From contig JAQTTH010000008.1 of assembly GCA_028710895.1 (NCBI GenBank), positions 124,001 through 188,000 on the forward strand: a stretch of DNA of 64,000 bases. Reading direction: 5' to 3'. The position numbers were made by a program, and so were the translations under genes. The notes beneath the pieces were generated by a model that saw nothing but the letters and a program-made list of their open reading frames with translations, was not told the DNA's origin and made no database searches. Below, in pieces: positions 39,817 through 48,690 of the stretch. Within the stretch, counting starts at the first letter, position 1, and each line of letters begins with the position of its first letter. This stretch comes from Paludibacter sp. (GTDB lineage: Bacteria > Bacteroidota > Bacteroidia > Bacteroidales > Paludibacteraceae).

Positions 39817-40902
39817 TCATTTAAACCGCAGTTGGTATTCAGGATCTTGCTTCATTAGAGTCTTACTGTCTGGATAATTTTCGACAAACCAGCAATAAAA
39901 AGCTGTAACATCCAGCTTCTCTTCCAATAACCGTTGCTTTCTTACTGCAAAAATTGTTTTTAGATTCCCGGTACTTATCAACTCTTCTATTTTCCGAAAG
40001 AACTCATCACTTTTCTCAGGTAAGAAACTAAAACACAATCCGTATTTATTTTCCAGTTCATTAGGTACCGCTAATCTTCCGGCAAAACTATTGCATTTTA
40101 CAGCCGGAGTTCCCAATACTGCTGCTTCAGATGTCATCGTCTGACTATCTCCTATCATTAGCGTTGCATAATAAATAAGTGAGTGTATCTTATCGGGTGA
40201 TAAAACAAGTTGGTAACTTTTAAACTCTTCATCAATATTTCGCTCGGAAGTAATAAACACCCGCCCTTTTTTCTTCAGTACCTCAATCAATTTTCGTTTG
40301 TTCTCAATTGATAAACCCTGAACACCTACATCGTGATGCGCCTTGAAAGCATTAAACCGCAACACAAAATACGGTTCACCTTCGGTTAAACCAATCTCCT
40401 GAAGAATTGCTGGATCGGGTTTAAAACGATTGGGATGAAGGTAAGCTAATTCGTGATAACCGGGATATGAAATTGCATTTTTTGTTGCTCTGACTGTACA
40501 ATCCGGACTCAAAACAACATCGGCATACGGATGTGCATATTTTACAAAAAGCGGTTCCACCTCATCATCGTCATCGTCCAGAATGATAGAATGCATTTTT
40601 GTGAGTCGGGATATATGTGCAAGCGTGAGTGATGAACCAAAACCAATATCTATCTTGTTTTGTCGTACCAGTTTCCACAATTTGTAGTTATAGCTAAACT
40701 GCAAAAAAACTTTTCCCAATAGTGAATCATGCATTCCACCCAGGTAAGTAAACGGTATATCGTACTTTTGCAGCAATACAATGGCTGATGGAATATCTTT
40801 GACCGTAACATGCACATGATGACCTCGCCTAATAAGTTCGGCATAGGTGTTACGAAGCAAGTGTACATGAGCCGGATGCGCTATATCCATAAGTATATTC
40901 AT
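39817..40902 (-). CDS. DUF354 protein, GT-B-fold polysaccharide enzyme
   Basis: 361 residues covering the whole DUF354 family: MNILMDIAHPAHVHLLRN at the start, acidic run LDDDDDEVEPLF (about 112-123), YHELAYLHPNRF, and GDSQTMTSEAAVLGTPAV. It is clearly paralogous to the N-terminal half of the neighbouring fusion protein; both have the LAYLHP and SDSQ/GDSQ-(S/T)MxxEAAxLGTP patterns. Family members occur in exopolysaccharide and archaeal glycan clusters and are thought to act as glycosyltransferases or epimerases; the exact reaction is not known to me. The next gene upstream ends only two bases away, so they are co-transcribed. Confidence 0.8.
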   Translation of the reverse strand: MNILMDIAHPAHVHLLRNTYAELIRRGHHVHVTVKDIPSAIVLLQKYDIPFTYLGGMHDSLLGKVFLQFSYNYKLWKLVRQNKIDIGFGSSLTLAHISRLTKMHSIILDDDDDEVEPLFVKYAHPYADVVLSPDCTVRATKNAISYPGYHELAYLHPNRFKPDPAILQEIGLTEGEPYFVLRFNAFKAHHDVGVQGLSIENKRKLIEVLKKKGRVFITSERNIDEEFKSYQLVLSPDKIHSLIYYATLMIGDSQTMTSEAAVLGTPAVKCNSFAGRLAVPNELENKYGLCFSFLPEKSDEFFRKIEELISTGNLKTIFAVRKQRLLEEKLDVTAFYCWFVENYPDSKTLMKQDPEYQLRFK

Positions 40903-40904
40903 TG

Positions 40905-41906
40905 CTACTTTTTCTTTAGAATTTGAATTACCTTTTTACCTAAACGATACAACAGTGGTTTACAAATATATAAATATCTGCCATGTTCTACCAGCTTTCC
41001 ACCAAATTTAGATTTAAATTCCCTTACACCATAACCCTCGTCGGGCTTACCGGCTCCCATCATATCAAAGCAAGCGTATCCGTTCGATGCTGCATATTCA
41101 ATACCAGCCCAGGTAGCCACAGTCGAAGGAAATACATTCTTATATTTTCCATCCAATCCGCAAACAAACCATTCATAAACGGCCTTTCCGGGCAGTAACA
41201 CACAAACACTCCCTCCTATTACAATATCCTTGTATTTTATCACAAACAATTTTCCAAATGAACCTGAAACTAATTTTTGGAAGAATTCCAGTGGAAACAA
41301 GGGCGTCTTTATTCGTGTCTTATATAATTCATCCAATATGGTATAATACGCATTCACATCGGCCATATCAGTTGTTTCCAACCATTCAGCACCTTGTTTC
41401 TGTGTAAGCCTTACATCCCGTCGTTTAGTGCTGTTAAGCTGCATAAGGGCCCTATCAACATCGTTGGTAATAACCTGAAAATTCAGGTGTGGCTGAAATC
41501 TAAAACCAGACAACCTGAAACCATCATCAAAAGCAGAATAATCGTTGTAATTTCGGATTTCAATATAAATAGCCTCTTTTGAGAGTTGTCGGGTAACGTG
41601 GGTAAGAAGTTGTTGTATAGTTCCTGTCGCTGTGTCATTATCAATCAATAATCCACCCGGAACAATGGCGCGTTGGCTAAAATATCGTTTCAACCTATTG
41701 CCATCAGATATAATGTATCCGCAGATAACAGCTTTCAGCGTATCACGTTCAGAAACAGCAAAGACAAAGGGTTTTAAAAACGAAAGGGAATTGTAGAAAT
41801 TGTAACATGCCTGTGTTTGAAAAAACGATGCAGTATCTGACCTCAGCACAAGGTCGTTCCACTGTTTCGTATCAATATCAGCATATGTAGAGTGAATTTT
41901 TATCAT
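40905..41906 (-). CDS. FemAB/GNAT-type aminoacyl- or acyltransferase
   Basis: 333 residues from the ATG at 41906 (the ORF has an earlier GTG). It has the double GNAT fold of the FemAB/BioF2-like group: KAVICGYIISDGNRLKRYFSQRAIVPGGLLID, KRRDVRLTQKQGAEW and VIGGSVCVLLPGKAVYEWFVCGLDGKYKNVFPS, followed by FDMMGAGKPDEGYGVREFKSKFGG. FemAB proteins add amino acids to lipid II; homologues in polysaccharide clusters are thought to attach acyl or aminoacyl groups to sugars. Role here inferred from context. It is tightly packed between the DUF354 gene (2 bases) and a methyltransferase gene (16 bases). Confidence 0.78.
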   Translation of the reverse strand: MIKIHSTYADIDTKQWNDLVLRSDTASFFQTQACYNFYNSLSFLKPFVFAVSERDTLKAVICGYIISDGNRLKRYFSQRAIVPGGLLIDNDTATGTIQQLLTHVTRQLSKEAIYIEIRNYNDYSAFDDGFRLSGFRFQPHLNFQVITNDVDRALMQLNSTKRRDVRLTQKQGAEWLETTDMADVNAYYTILDELYKTRIKTPLFPLEFFQKLVSGSFGKLFVIKYKDIVIGGSVCVLLPGKAVYEWFVCGLDGKYKNVFPSTVATWAGIEYAASNGYACFDMMGAGKPDEGYGVREFKSKFGGKLVEHGRYLYICKPLLYRLGKKVIQILKKK

Positions 41907-41922
41907 ACTTCTTAACACAAAC

Positions 41923-42603
41923 TTAATGTTGGTACTTTTTTATTGAAATTAGCAACCAGGGACTTTGAGAATACCATTTTGACAAGCCCAACCATTTTTC
42001 AAAAAATTCAAATAACCAAACCAATCTACTGTTCGATGAAAGTGGTAAAGGAAGCCAGTTCATTCCTTTCATTTCTACAATATCAAAGGAATATTTTTTG
42101 AGTATCGATTTGAGTTCATCAAACTTAATCTCTTTGTATGGATGTGCCCCTTTTCTTATATGCCTGATTTTTCTCAACAAAAATCTCCAGCTATCGGGGT
42201 TGTTGTACATAAATACAAACCTGCCCTGATCAGACAATAAATTATTTATTTTAGCAAAGAATTTATCTAAATCATCAAAATAACCCAATGCTTCAATACA
42301 TAGAATTAATGAAAACGTTTCTGTTATTTCAACTTCTATAAAATCACCCTGAAGTGTTACTATATTGTTATTGCGAGAGGATAATATATTTAAAGCCTCA
42401 ACATCAAGATCAACAACTTTAATATTTTTTGAATACTCATAAAGCGGTAATGCAAATCTGCCAGAGCCTCCCGCGACATCCAGAATGTTATCAAATCTAT
42501 TTTCAGCATTTCTTAGTACAAATTCAATTTGCTTTCTAAATTTGTACTTACCTACCCGATTGTTATAGGTCTTTTTATTTGAAAAATCCCACTGATATTC
42601 CAT
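41923..42603 (-). CDS. Class I SAM-dependent methyltransferase
   Basis: 226 residues. Rossmann motif I is clear (ILDVAGGSGRFALPLY, about 38-53), with motif II acid in VVDLDVEAL and motif IV in LILCIEALGYFDDLDKFFAKI. Such small methyltransferases in polysaccharide clusters modify sugar hydroxyls or nucleotide-linked sugars; the acceptor is unknown. It is in the same transcription unit as the FemAB-like gene. Confidence 0.85.
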   Translation of the reverse strand: MEYQWDFSNKKTYNNRVGKYKFRKQIEFVLRNAENRFDNILDVAGGSGRFALPLYEYSKNIKVVDLDVEALNILSSRNNNIVTLQGDFIEVEITETFSLILCIEALGYFDDLDKFFAKINNLLSDQGRFVFMYNNPDSWRFLLRKIRHIRKGAHPYKEIKFDELKSILKKYSFDIVEMKGMNWLPLPLSSNSRLVWLFEFFEKWLGLSKWYSQSPWLLISIKKYQH

Positions 42604-42626
42604 ACTTATTTTGATTTTACTAACCG

Positions 42627-43568
42627 CTAACAGGGCAACTTGCTTTTTTCTACTTTTTCATACACTCTTAAAACCTTTGCTGCTACCGTATTCATATCAA
42701 GCCCCATTTCCTCTATACGACTCCGACCGTTAGTGCGTGCCACAAAGCTAATTGCTTGTTGAAGTTTCTCAGCCACATTGTTGAGATTGTAAGTAGTGAT
42801 AAAACATCCCTTCGTATTATGTATCACCTGCCGGACATCCCCCACTTCAACCGAAACTATCGGACAATTGCAAGCCATTGCTTCTTTTATAACCTGTGGC
42901 GAACCTTCGGTAAAACTTGTCAGTAATAAAACATCAACTGCATTCAGCAATATCACTACCTCTTCACGACTGTAACCCTTCAGTTCAATCAGTCTTGTAT
43001 CAGTTACTAATGCACTTGCAGTCTTTGCCAGTTCCGGGTTCTTCACTGCTATATCGAATGCCCCTGCAAAAAGAACTAATTTTTCATCATTGAAACCCAA
43101 CATCTTGCGAGCTTCTTGCTTATCCATTGGTACAAACAAATCAGTATTCACACCACACGGTATCAAAGAGTACTTTGCTTTATTTCTTAAGTCCCCTTTA
43201 GGGGATTTAGGGGCCATTTTTTCCGAAACAAAGATATTGTGCTTTGAAAACAGCATGTTCAGGCGCGACAACAGAAAAACCCGGGGGACATTAATGTCGC
43301 TGCCATGATAAGTAGTAACAACAGGGATTATCCTTTGAGTGTTTGCCAGCAAACCCGATAAGCCATAATGTGCATGAATTAAATCCGGTTTATATTGCCG
43401 AAGTTTTTCAAGAAGCCTCTTTCGGTTTTTCAAGTAACCAGTAAATCCTTTACCCTCTATGCAAAAATAATCAATCTCTACCCCAACATTCGACAACGAA
43501 TCGGCTTGCTCCACAATAAATGGTGCTATCCGACCGGAATTCTTGCTGCAAACAATCAACACTTTCAT
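42627..43568 (-). CDS. GT4-family glycosyltransferase with in-frame repeat insertion
   Basis: 313 residues. GT-B fold with N-terminal IVCSKNSGRIAPFIVEQADSL, HAHYGLSG, and the C-terminal donor-site pattern LTSFTEGSPQVIKEAMACNCPIVS (about 228-251) with the conserved E-x7-E. Residues about 118-131 (APKSPKGDLRNKAK) are encoded by a GC-rich palindromic repeat that also occurs between genes nearby, inserted in frame between SEKM and the KYSLIPCGVNTDLF strand. It probably adds one sugar to the growing polysaccharide. The product is rather short for GT4 (usually 350-400). Confidence 0.85.
   Translation of the reverse strand: MKVLIVCSKNSGRIAPFIVEQADSLSNVGVEIDYFCIEGKGFTGYLKNRKRLLEKLRQYKPDLIHAHYGLSGLLANTQRIIPVVTTYHGSDINVPRVFLLSRLNMLFSKHNIFVSEKMAPKSPKGDLRNKAKYSLIPCGVNTDLFVPMDKQEARKMLGFNDEKLVLFAGAFDIAVKNPELAKTASALVTDTRLIELKGYSREEVVILLNAVDVLLLTSFTEGSPQVIKEAMACNCPIVSVEVGDVRQVIHNTKGCFITTYNLNNVAEKLQQAISFVARTNGRSRIEEMGLDMNTVAAKVLRVYEKVEKSKLPC
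43189..43215. repeat. GC-rich palindromic dispersed repeat inside a GT4 gene
   Basis: 27 bases with the core CCCCTTTAGGGG and a second GGGG block (TTTAGGGGCC). The same core CCCCTAAAGGGG occurs at 45260 and 45358. This copy lies wholly within the coding region and keeps the frame. Confidence 0.75.
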
Positions 43569-43723
43569 TTTAATTACGAATTACACAAATTTAATACGAA
43601 TTACACGCATTACACGAATTAGATTTAGTGGTTCTTTGTACTCTTACTGTCTTAGTGGTTAATCTTATTTTTCTTCTCTCTTTATTCGTGTAATTAGCAT
43701 CCCTAAAATTCGTGAAATTCGTT
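43569..43723. repeat. Short degenerate direct repeats between genes
   Basis: Repeated ACGAATTACAC units (43573-43620) and a mirrored TTCGTGTAATTAGC / AATTCGTG stretch (43686-43724) flank the phrase TTAGTGGTT, seen at 43626 and 43653. This type of low-complexity filler is common between Bacteroidetes genes. A 62-codon ORF across it has no protein character and is not called. Confidence 0.55.
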
Positions 43724-45136
43724 TTATGCAAGACCTCTCCCCGCAAGTTTAAACCAGCTCCAAGCAAGCAAGGCAACAAAAAGTGCAGCCATATACCAGT
43801 TAAAGTATTTTTTATCCTTACTTTTCAATTTACTGACCCCAAAGGCAGCAATCATTAATAAAAATGGTAAGGCCGGTTGATGGAAGCGCTCCGCCTGGGC
43901 AAAAGAACTAAGAGCAATAATACCTAAGTAACCGATGACAAATGAACCTACAAGGGTATACTCGCTCCATTTCTTATTAACTATCACCCATACAATAGCC
44001 ATGACAATAAAGAAACCCATGAAATTTTTCACATAATTTCCCCCGTGAAACAATTGGGAATTTTGTTGACCTACTGTATTTACCATAGTTGGGAAAGGCA
44101 TGATAATAATAATCGGGGCAAAAACAGCAGAAGATGCATACTTGGCAAATTTATTACCCCCCTCTTGTACAGAACGGTATTGCATCGATTCGAGTTGATT
44201 TGACCGACTGGCCTTCCAAACCTCTTCAACTTCAGTGGATATGCGACCACCAATAAAGAAAGCAACTGTAGCTAACACCCAAACTATTAACACTGCACGT
44301 TTACCCCAACCCACCACTTTGGTGGACGAAAATACCAACGCTGTAAACAAGGCAAATAAGGCGGTGACTCCCAGTACAGTCCGTAAGAAAAAAAGTGAAC
44401 CAGCTATTACAAGTGGAGGGGCAATTTCTGCAAAATTAAAGTTTTTATTCCTTAACATCGAATCAGCACGTTCCACATACCATACTGTCAAAAAAACCAT
44501 CTCTATTTCTTTGACATGTAATCCACAATAATAAATTAACCCGGGCATTAGCATACAAAAAATAGCTGCCATACGACCCACTTCCTCACTAAAGTTGCGA
44601 ACAGCCAATTTGTAGATAAACAAACAGGTTAATGCTCCATAAAGTGCTTTCAGAAGCCGAGCAATAAAGATAGAATCATCTGTTAGAATATATTGAAACC
44701 CTAAATAAAGTGAATATCCTGCATCTGAATACCCCCCTTTGAGTGAATCCATAAAGGGTTTTAAACCCTGACCATTCATTATTAGACTGTGTACCCAGGT
44801 ACCTGCATAATTATAATAGCTGGCATCAGCCGATTCAAACTCAAACGGTTTCCCATTTAGTGCTGTATAAAAAAAGTAACTAAAAATTACCCACGCAAGC
44901 CTAATAAAAAAAGCAGTATAAAAAAGATTGTTTCGAAAACGTTTATGTGTATAATTTGCCCATCTTTTAGTCAGTAAATTTGAGAAATAAAAGAAACCAA
45001 TTACTTCTACCAATCCAAATGCGACAAACATAACAGGCAGGGCATGTGCAAAGAATAGCATACTAACAACAACCAAAGCAGCTACATAAAGCAATATGGC
45101 TTTGTCGGTGAAATATTTGGGGAAGTAGTTAAGCAC
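43724..45136 (-). CDS. Polytopic membrane protein, possible glycosyltransferase or polymerase
   Basis: 470 residues if started at the GTG at 45136; the ORF opens at a TTG at 45268, but those 44 extra codons translate repeat sequence (a GC-rich palindrome and a NYQLSTN stretch) and lack hydrophobic or domain character. The protein has ten or more hydrophobic segments (LLYVAALVVVSMLFFAHALPV onward), a periplasmic-type loop with SADASYYNYAGTWVH, and AGLIYYCGLHVKEIE. The layout resembles GT39/ArnT-like or Wzy-like proteins that act on lipid-linked sugars, but no decisive motif is visible. It is the only polytopic candidate in this block. Function uncertain. Confidence 0.68.
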   Translation of the reverse strand: MLNYFPKYFTDKAILLYVAALVVVSMLFFAHALPVMFVAFGLVEVIGFFYFSNLLTKRWANYTHKRFRNNLFYTAFFIRLAWVIFSYFFYTALNGKPFEFESADASYYNYAGTWVHSLIMNGQGLKPFMDSLKGGYSDAGYSLYLGFQYILTDDSIFIARLLKALYGALTCLFIYKLAVRNFSEEVGRMAAIFCMLMPGLIYYCGLHVKEIEMVFLTVWYVERADSMLRNKNFNFAEIAPPLVIAGSLFFLRTVLGVTALFALFTALVFSSTKVVGWGKRAVLIVWVLATVAFFIGGRISTEVEEVWKASRSNQLESMQYRSVQEGGNKFAKYASSAVFAPIIIIMPFPTMVNTVGQQNSQLFHGGNYVKNFMGFFIVMAIVWVIVNKKWSEYTLVGSFVIGYLGIIALSSFAQAERFHQPALPFLLMIAAFGVSKLKSKDKKYFNWYMAALFVALLAWSWFKLAGRGLA

Positions 45137-45259
45137 GTGGTTAGTTGATAATTGATAGTTAATAGTTTCGTTTGTTGAATCCGCCTTCAATCCACCATCT
45201 GGCGGAAGTTTTAAGTCAGCAGAATCTGTCAATCTGCATTTTTCAAATTTATTCTTTTT

Positions 45260-45383
45260 CTGCCCCAAGCCCCTAAAGGGGATGTTAAGACATAGTTTGT
45301 CAAAAAAAATGAAATAAAATGATTCATATTCAAATTATAAGAGACGATAGTAATTTCACATCCCCTTTAGGGGCTTGGGGCAG
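45260..45383. repeat. Pair of 26-base inverted GC-rich repeats flanking an intergenic spacer
   Basis: The left copy (45260-45285, with core CCCCTAAAGGGG) is the exact reverse complement of the right copy (45358-45383), 72 bases apart. The right copy overlaps the stop and encodes the last residues (PKPLKGM) of the GT4 gene ending at 45356. The left copy lies at the upstream edge of the membrane-protein ORF. Each copy is itself partly palindromic; the pair can form one long stem in RNA. Confidence 0.8.
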
Positions 45384-46510
45384 TATCTACTATAAACTTC
45401 TTTTAGTCTTTCTATGTGTTTCTCTATACTATACTTACTCCGAACAAACTTAGCTGCTTCAGCAGCCTTAGTCAGGTAAGCTTGTTTGTTCTGCAAAAAT
45501 ACGGTAAAATGTTGAAGTAAATCGTCAACATCCTTAGTTTTGTATATTGTTGCGAATTTTCCGTTTTCGGTAATTTCATTCATAACCTCCCAGTCATTCA
45601 CAAACACAGGGACACCAACTGCCAATGCTTCAACAACAGCAATACCAAATGTATCATGGTCAGTGGCATACAAAAAAGCATCTAATTCTACCAGAATATC
45701 CGGAACATCGGTTCGTGACCCTAAAAATGATACAGACCGGGATAAGTCATTTTCCTGACAGTAGCTTACACAATCATCGTACAAATGTGGCATTTGCTCT
45801 ATTCGCTTTCCAACAAAAACAAAATGAAATTTCACATCCTTTTCCTTCAATTGCTTTAAAAACCGACATAGCGTAAGTTGATCACGTACAGCATTGAAAT
45901 TTCCAACAGTTCCCAATAATAAAGTATCGGAAGAAATAGGAAGTTCCTTACGTAACGTTATTTTATCGGGGGTGCTACTTAAAGTCATGCTATGGGTAGC
46001 TGATAAATTCAGTTTTTCAAATGCAATCCCATTGTAAACAACGAGTTGATTTTGAGGCTTCAATGAATATTTTCGAAGATAATAGTGTTGTTGATGTCTA
46101 CTTACATAAATATTTGTATTCGTACGCTTCAGAATGATTTTCAACATGATTTTTGCCAAACGGGTATCTTCAAAATCATAACCATGCAGACTTAATATCA
46201 CTTTCCTGTTTAATCCAATACTAGCTATTCGGGCATAAAGCGCATCCAGAGGTTGTTGAGCATGGATTATATCAATCCCGTTGCTGATTAGTAATTTCCG
46301 CAGACGAAACAAATAGCCCAAGATGTTCCGCCCAACCGATAACATTAGCATTGGCACCCCAGATTGTATAAATTCCACTTCAAGCACTCCGCTTTTGCGA
46401 TAAACACCTATTGCCTCCAGTTGATTAGCTTGTGCATTACGAAACACATCCAACAGAAGGGTTTCGGTGCCACCCCGATTAAGAGAACCAAGCAGATAAG
46501 CAATTTTCAT
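45356..46510 (-). CDS. GT4-family glycosyltransferase
   Basis: 384 residues, the usual GT4 length. The N-terminal domain starts MKIAYLLGSLNRGGTETLLLDVFR with the glycine-rich acceptor loop; HAQQPLDALYARI and LSLHGYDFEDTR follow. The donor site reads YATDHDTFGIAVVEALAVGVPVFV (about 296-318) with the E-x7-E pair. It transfers a hexose-type sugar from a nucleotide donor, with the linkage unknown. The C-terminal PKPLKGM comes from an intergenic-type repeat that has captured the stop codon. Confidence 0.88.
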   Translation of the reverse strand: MKIAYLLGSLNRGGTETLLLDVFRNAQANQLEAIGVYRKSGVLEVEFIQSGVPMLMLSVGRNILGYLFRLRKLLISNGIDIIHAQQPLDALYARIASIGLNRKVILSLHGYDFEDTRLAKIMLKIILKRTNTNIYVSRHQQHYYLRKYSLKPQNQLVVYNGIAFEKLNLSATHSMTLSSTPDKITLRKELPISSDTLLLGTVGNFNAVRDQLTLCRFLKQLKEKDVKFHFVFVGKRIEQMPHLYDDCVSYCQENDLSRSVSFLGSRTDVPDILVELDAFLYATDHDTFGIAVVEALAVGVPVFVNDWEVMNEITENGKFATIYKTKDVDDLLQHFTVFLQNKQAYLTKAAEAAKFVRSKYSIEKHIERLKEVYSRYCPKPLKGM

Positions 46511-46549
46511 TCAGCCAATAGTTTTAAATTTATGAATTATGAATTATTT

Positions 46550-47509
46550 CTACAATTTCCCTTTTATTATAGCTCCGATTTTTCGGAAATTCATCCCCGT
46601 TTTCACAATGAATTTAGGGAAAATCTGATAATACAATCTATATTTGTATTCATGTTTTTTCAAATCAATTCCCGACAAAATTGCATCTACCTCCTTTGTG
46701 TTTTTATTGTTCAAATAATAGGGCAATAAGCCATATAAGGCCAAACGTTCGTATAAATATCGAAAATCAGGATTCGCATTAAGTGTCCCATAGTCGGTAA
46801 AAAGCATATGTTCCTGAGGGTTGTATAGTTTTGCTCCTATGGCCCGGTTAGCCAACTCCACATCCTGATTATAATTGGACAAAGGCTTATTCAGAAAGGC
46901 AACAGGAAATTTCATTGCCACACGTATCCATAAATCAAAATCCTCGCCCAGTTTTAAATTGGATTTAAATCCCTGTTCAGAATCAAAAATTGTTTTTTTT
47001 ATTATAGTTGTACCTGTCCACAATGGCATACAAAGTGTCTTAGCATATGCCCGGCAATAGTTTATCAACCCTTGCTTAAAACCGGACTCCACCCCTATAG
47101 GTGCAATCCGTTTATTAGCATTCTTTACTATGTAATAACCGCTGCCATATATCCCCGCCTCAGGATAAGCTTCAATTAACCTTTTCATCTCTTCCAGGTA
47201 AGTGGGTTCCCACCAATCATCCGCATCCAAAAAAGCAATATAATCATATTTTGCCAGTTTCACCCCATTATTTCGTGCAACGGAAACGCCCTGATTTTCT
47301 TGATTTCTGATGTTGATTTCTCTGTATTGCTCTTGTTTTCCTTCTCGTAACTCGTAACTCAGAACCCGTAACTTCTTAAGAGAGTCGTCCGTCGAACCAT
47401 CATCCACAACAATAAGCTCAAACTCACGGAAAGTTTGAGAAAGAACCGACTGTATCGCTTTTTCAATATAAGCGGCTTTGTTGTATAATGGAATAATGAC
47501 TGAAAACAC
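46550..47509 (-). CDS. GT2-family glycosyltransferase
   Basis: 320 residues from the GTG at 47509, where the GT-A domain begins (VFSVIIPLYNKAAYIEKAI). The ORF is open for 32 more codons upstream, but they translate to repeat-like sequence (NQYKLTVYHLSLQN). Catalytic features: VDDGSTDDSLKKL, ENQGVSVARNNG, the DxD in FLDADDWW (about 113-120) and LGEDFDLWIRVA. Between SLKK and ENQG lies an insertion (RVLSYELREGKQEQYREI) encoded by a dispersed-repeat type sequence. It is the first gene of the left polysaccharide block in the direction of transcription. Confidence 0.86.
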   Translation of the reverse strand: MFSVIIPLYNKAAYIEKAIQSVLSQTFREFELIVVDDGSTDDSLKKLRVLSYELREGKQEQYREINIRNQENQGVSVARNNGVKLAKYDYIAFLDADDWWEPTYLEEMKRLIEAYPEAGIYGSGYYIVKNANKRIAPIGVESGFKQGLINYCRAYAKTLCMPLWTGTTIIKKTIFDSEQGFKSNLKLGEDFDLWIRVAMKFPVAFLNKPLSNYNQDVELANRAIGAKLYNPQEHMLFTDYGTLNANPDFRYLYERLALYGLLPYYLNNKNTKEVDAILSGIDLKKHEYKYRLYYQIFPKFIVKTGMNFRKIGAIIKGKL

Positions 47510-47690
47510 GTTTTGAAGTGATAAATGATAAACGGTTAATTTGTACTGATTTATTATTGTTACAGTAAGACAATGCAATATAATAACATTTTTCTGAATA
47601 GGCAATGTTTAGAAGTAGTAACCTTTCTAGATTTTTAAACTCTTAATCAAAACAAATTTCAATATTTAGCAAATCTCTGGCATTAAAAAT

Positions 47691-47732
47691 CTACCCTTCC
47701 AAGGGGAGTGCCCGTAAGGCGAGGTGGTTCTT
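47691..47732. repeat. GC-rich dispersed repeat downstream of the LuxR gene
   Basis: A stretch with CCTTCCAAGGGGAGTGCCC and GTAAGGCGAGGTGG between the GT2 and LuxR-type genes. Its composition stands out from the AT-rich surroundings and resembles the dispersed GC-rich elements of many Bacteroidetes. No second copy is in this window, so the repeat nature is from general knowledge. Confidence 0.4.
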
Positions 47733-47751
47733 GAGAATAAACATAATCATT

Positions 47752-48513
47752 TTAGATCATCATATGCTTTTTAGCTACCTCATAAGCCAAATTCGTGTTT
47801 TTAGCACCCAGTTTCTTTAAAATCTTCTTTCGAATATTTTTTACAGTATGCTCGCTTCTTCCTATCTTTACTGCTATCTGCTTCGTACTATATCCCTCAT
47901 GTATTAGTTCAAGAATCTCCTTTTCACGGGGACTTAGTTTTGGAATAACCGGTTTTTCCTTTTTATTCTTTTTCAAACTATGCGAAAATTCCCGATAGTG
48001 TGTCTTAGCTGGTTGATAACCTTTTGGTAAACGCGTAGTTTCAATCTTTAACAGACATGGAGTATTGTTTCCGTCCAGTTTATATACGCTGGTCGAGAAT
48101 ACATAGTAAATATATTCTCCATTTTCAGCCAATAATCGTCTATGATATTTCATCCAAAACCTTTTTCGTTCCTTGCCCGAAAGTGACATTAAAATATCAT
48201 ACCCCATCAACTCTGTTTCAAATGAAAATATCTTGTCATCCTTGTGAGTTAACTCAGAAAGATACCTGAAATTCTGCGGCTCAGTTTGTTGAATAGCCTC
48301 ATGCGCTAACCACTTTGTATTCACTCCGATATACAATTCAACTTTTCCACCCGATATTTCAATAATGGTTATACTTACTTCCGGATTGTTGTACAATTTC
48401 AAGAATTGTACTCCTTCAGCTTCCCATGCTTCGAGTTCTTCCTGACTTGGATTAGCACTGTGTAGCTGAAACATGGCCAACCATTCTTCTTTCCATTCTT
48501 CCAATGATTTCAT
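47752..48513 (-). CDS. LuxR-type transcriptional regulator with PAS-like sensor region
   Basis: 253 residues. The C-terminal 60 residues (about 190-250) are a GerE/LuxR helix-turn-helix: LSPREKEILELIHEGYSTKQIAVKIGRSEHTVKNIRKKILKKLGAKN. Residues about 50-170 look like a PAS-type domain (FETELMGYDILMSLSGKERKRFWMKYHRRLLAENGEYIYYVFSTSVYKLDG). No receiver domain or phospho-acceptor Asp is present, so it is not a classic response regulator. It reads in the same direction as the polysaccharide genes downstream and may control them; the signal is unknown. A promoter-like TATGTTTGC lies 385 bases upstream, implying a long leader. Confidence 0.86.
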   Translation of the reverse strand: MKSLEEWKEEWLAMFQLHSANPSQEELEAWEAEGVQFLKLYNNPEVSITIIEISGGKVELYIGVNTKWLAHEAIQQTEPQNFRYLSELTHKDDKIFSFETELMGYDILMSLSGKERKRFWMKYHRRLLAENGEYIYYVFSTSVYKLDGNNTPCLLKIETTRLPKGYQPAKTHYREFSHSLKKNKKEKPVIPKLSPREKEILELIHEGYSTKQIAVKIGRSEHTVKNIRKKILKKLGAKNTNLAYEVAKKHMMI

Positions 48514-48690
48514 GTGTAAATAATTCTTTTAAAAATGTCACATGGAACTTGCATATCAGGTTTTAAATGCTCGTTTCACGCATAAATAAATTTTAAATAG
48601 CTGTCGGTTGGAACAAGCAATCAACAGGTTGTTTTGTGTAAACGTCTACTTAATTGCTTGTTTTAAATAATTAAATCCGGAATACAATAA

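Noticed and set aside
43591-43779. 62-codon minus-strand ORF
   Set aside because: It translates intergenic direct repeats and the tail of the membrane-protein gene in another frame.
45137-45268. N-terminal extension of the polytopic membrane protein
   Set aside because: It would start at TTG within a repeat and translate repeat sequence; no domain or signal is lost by starting at 45136.
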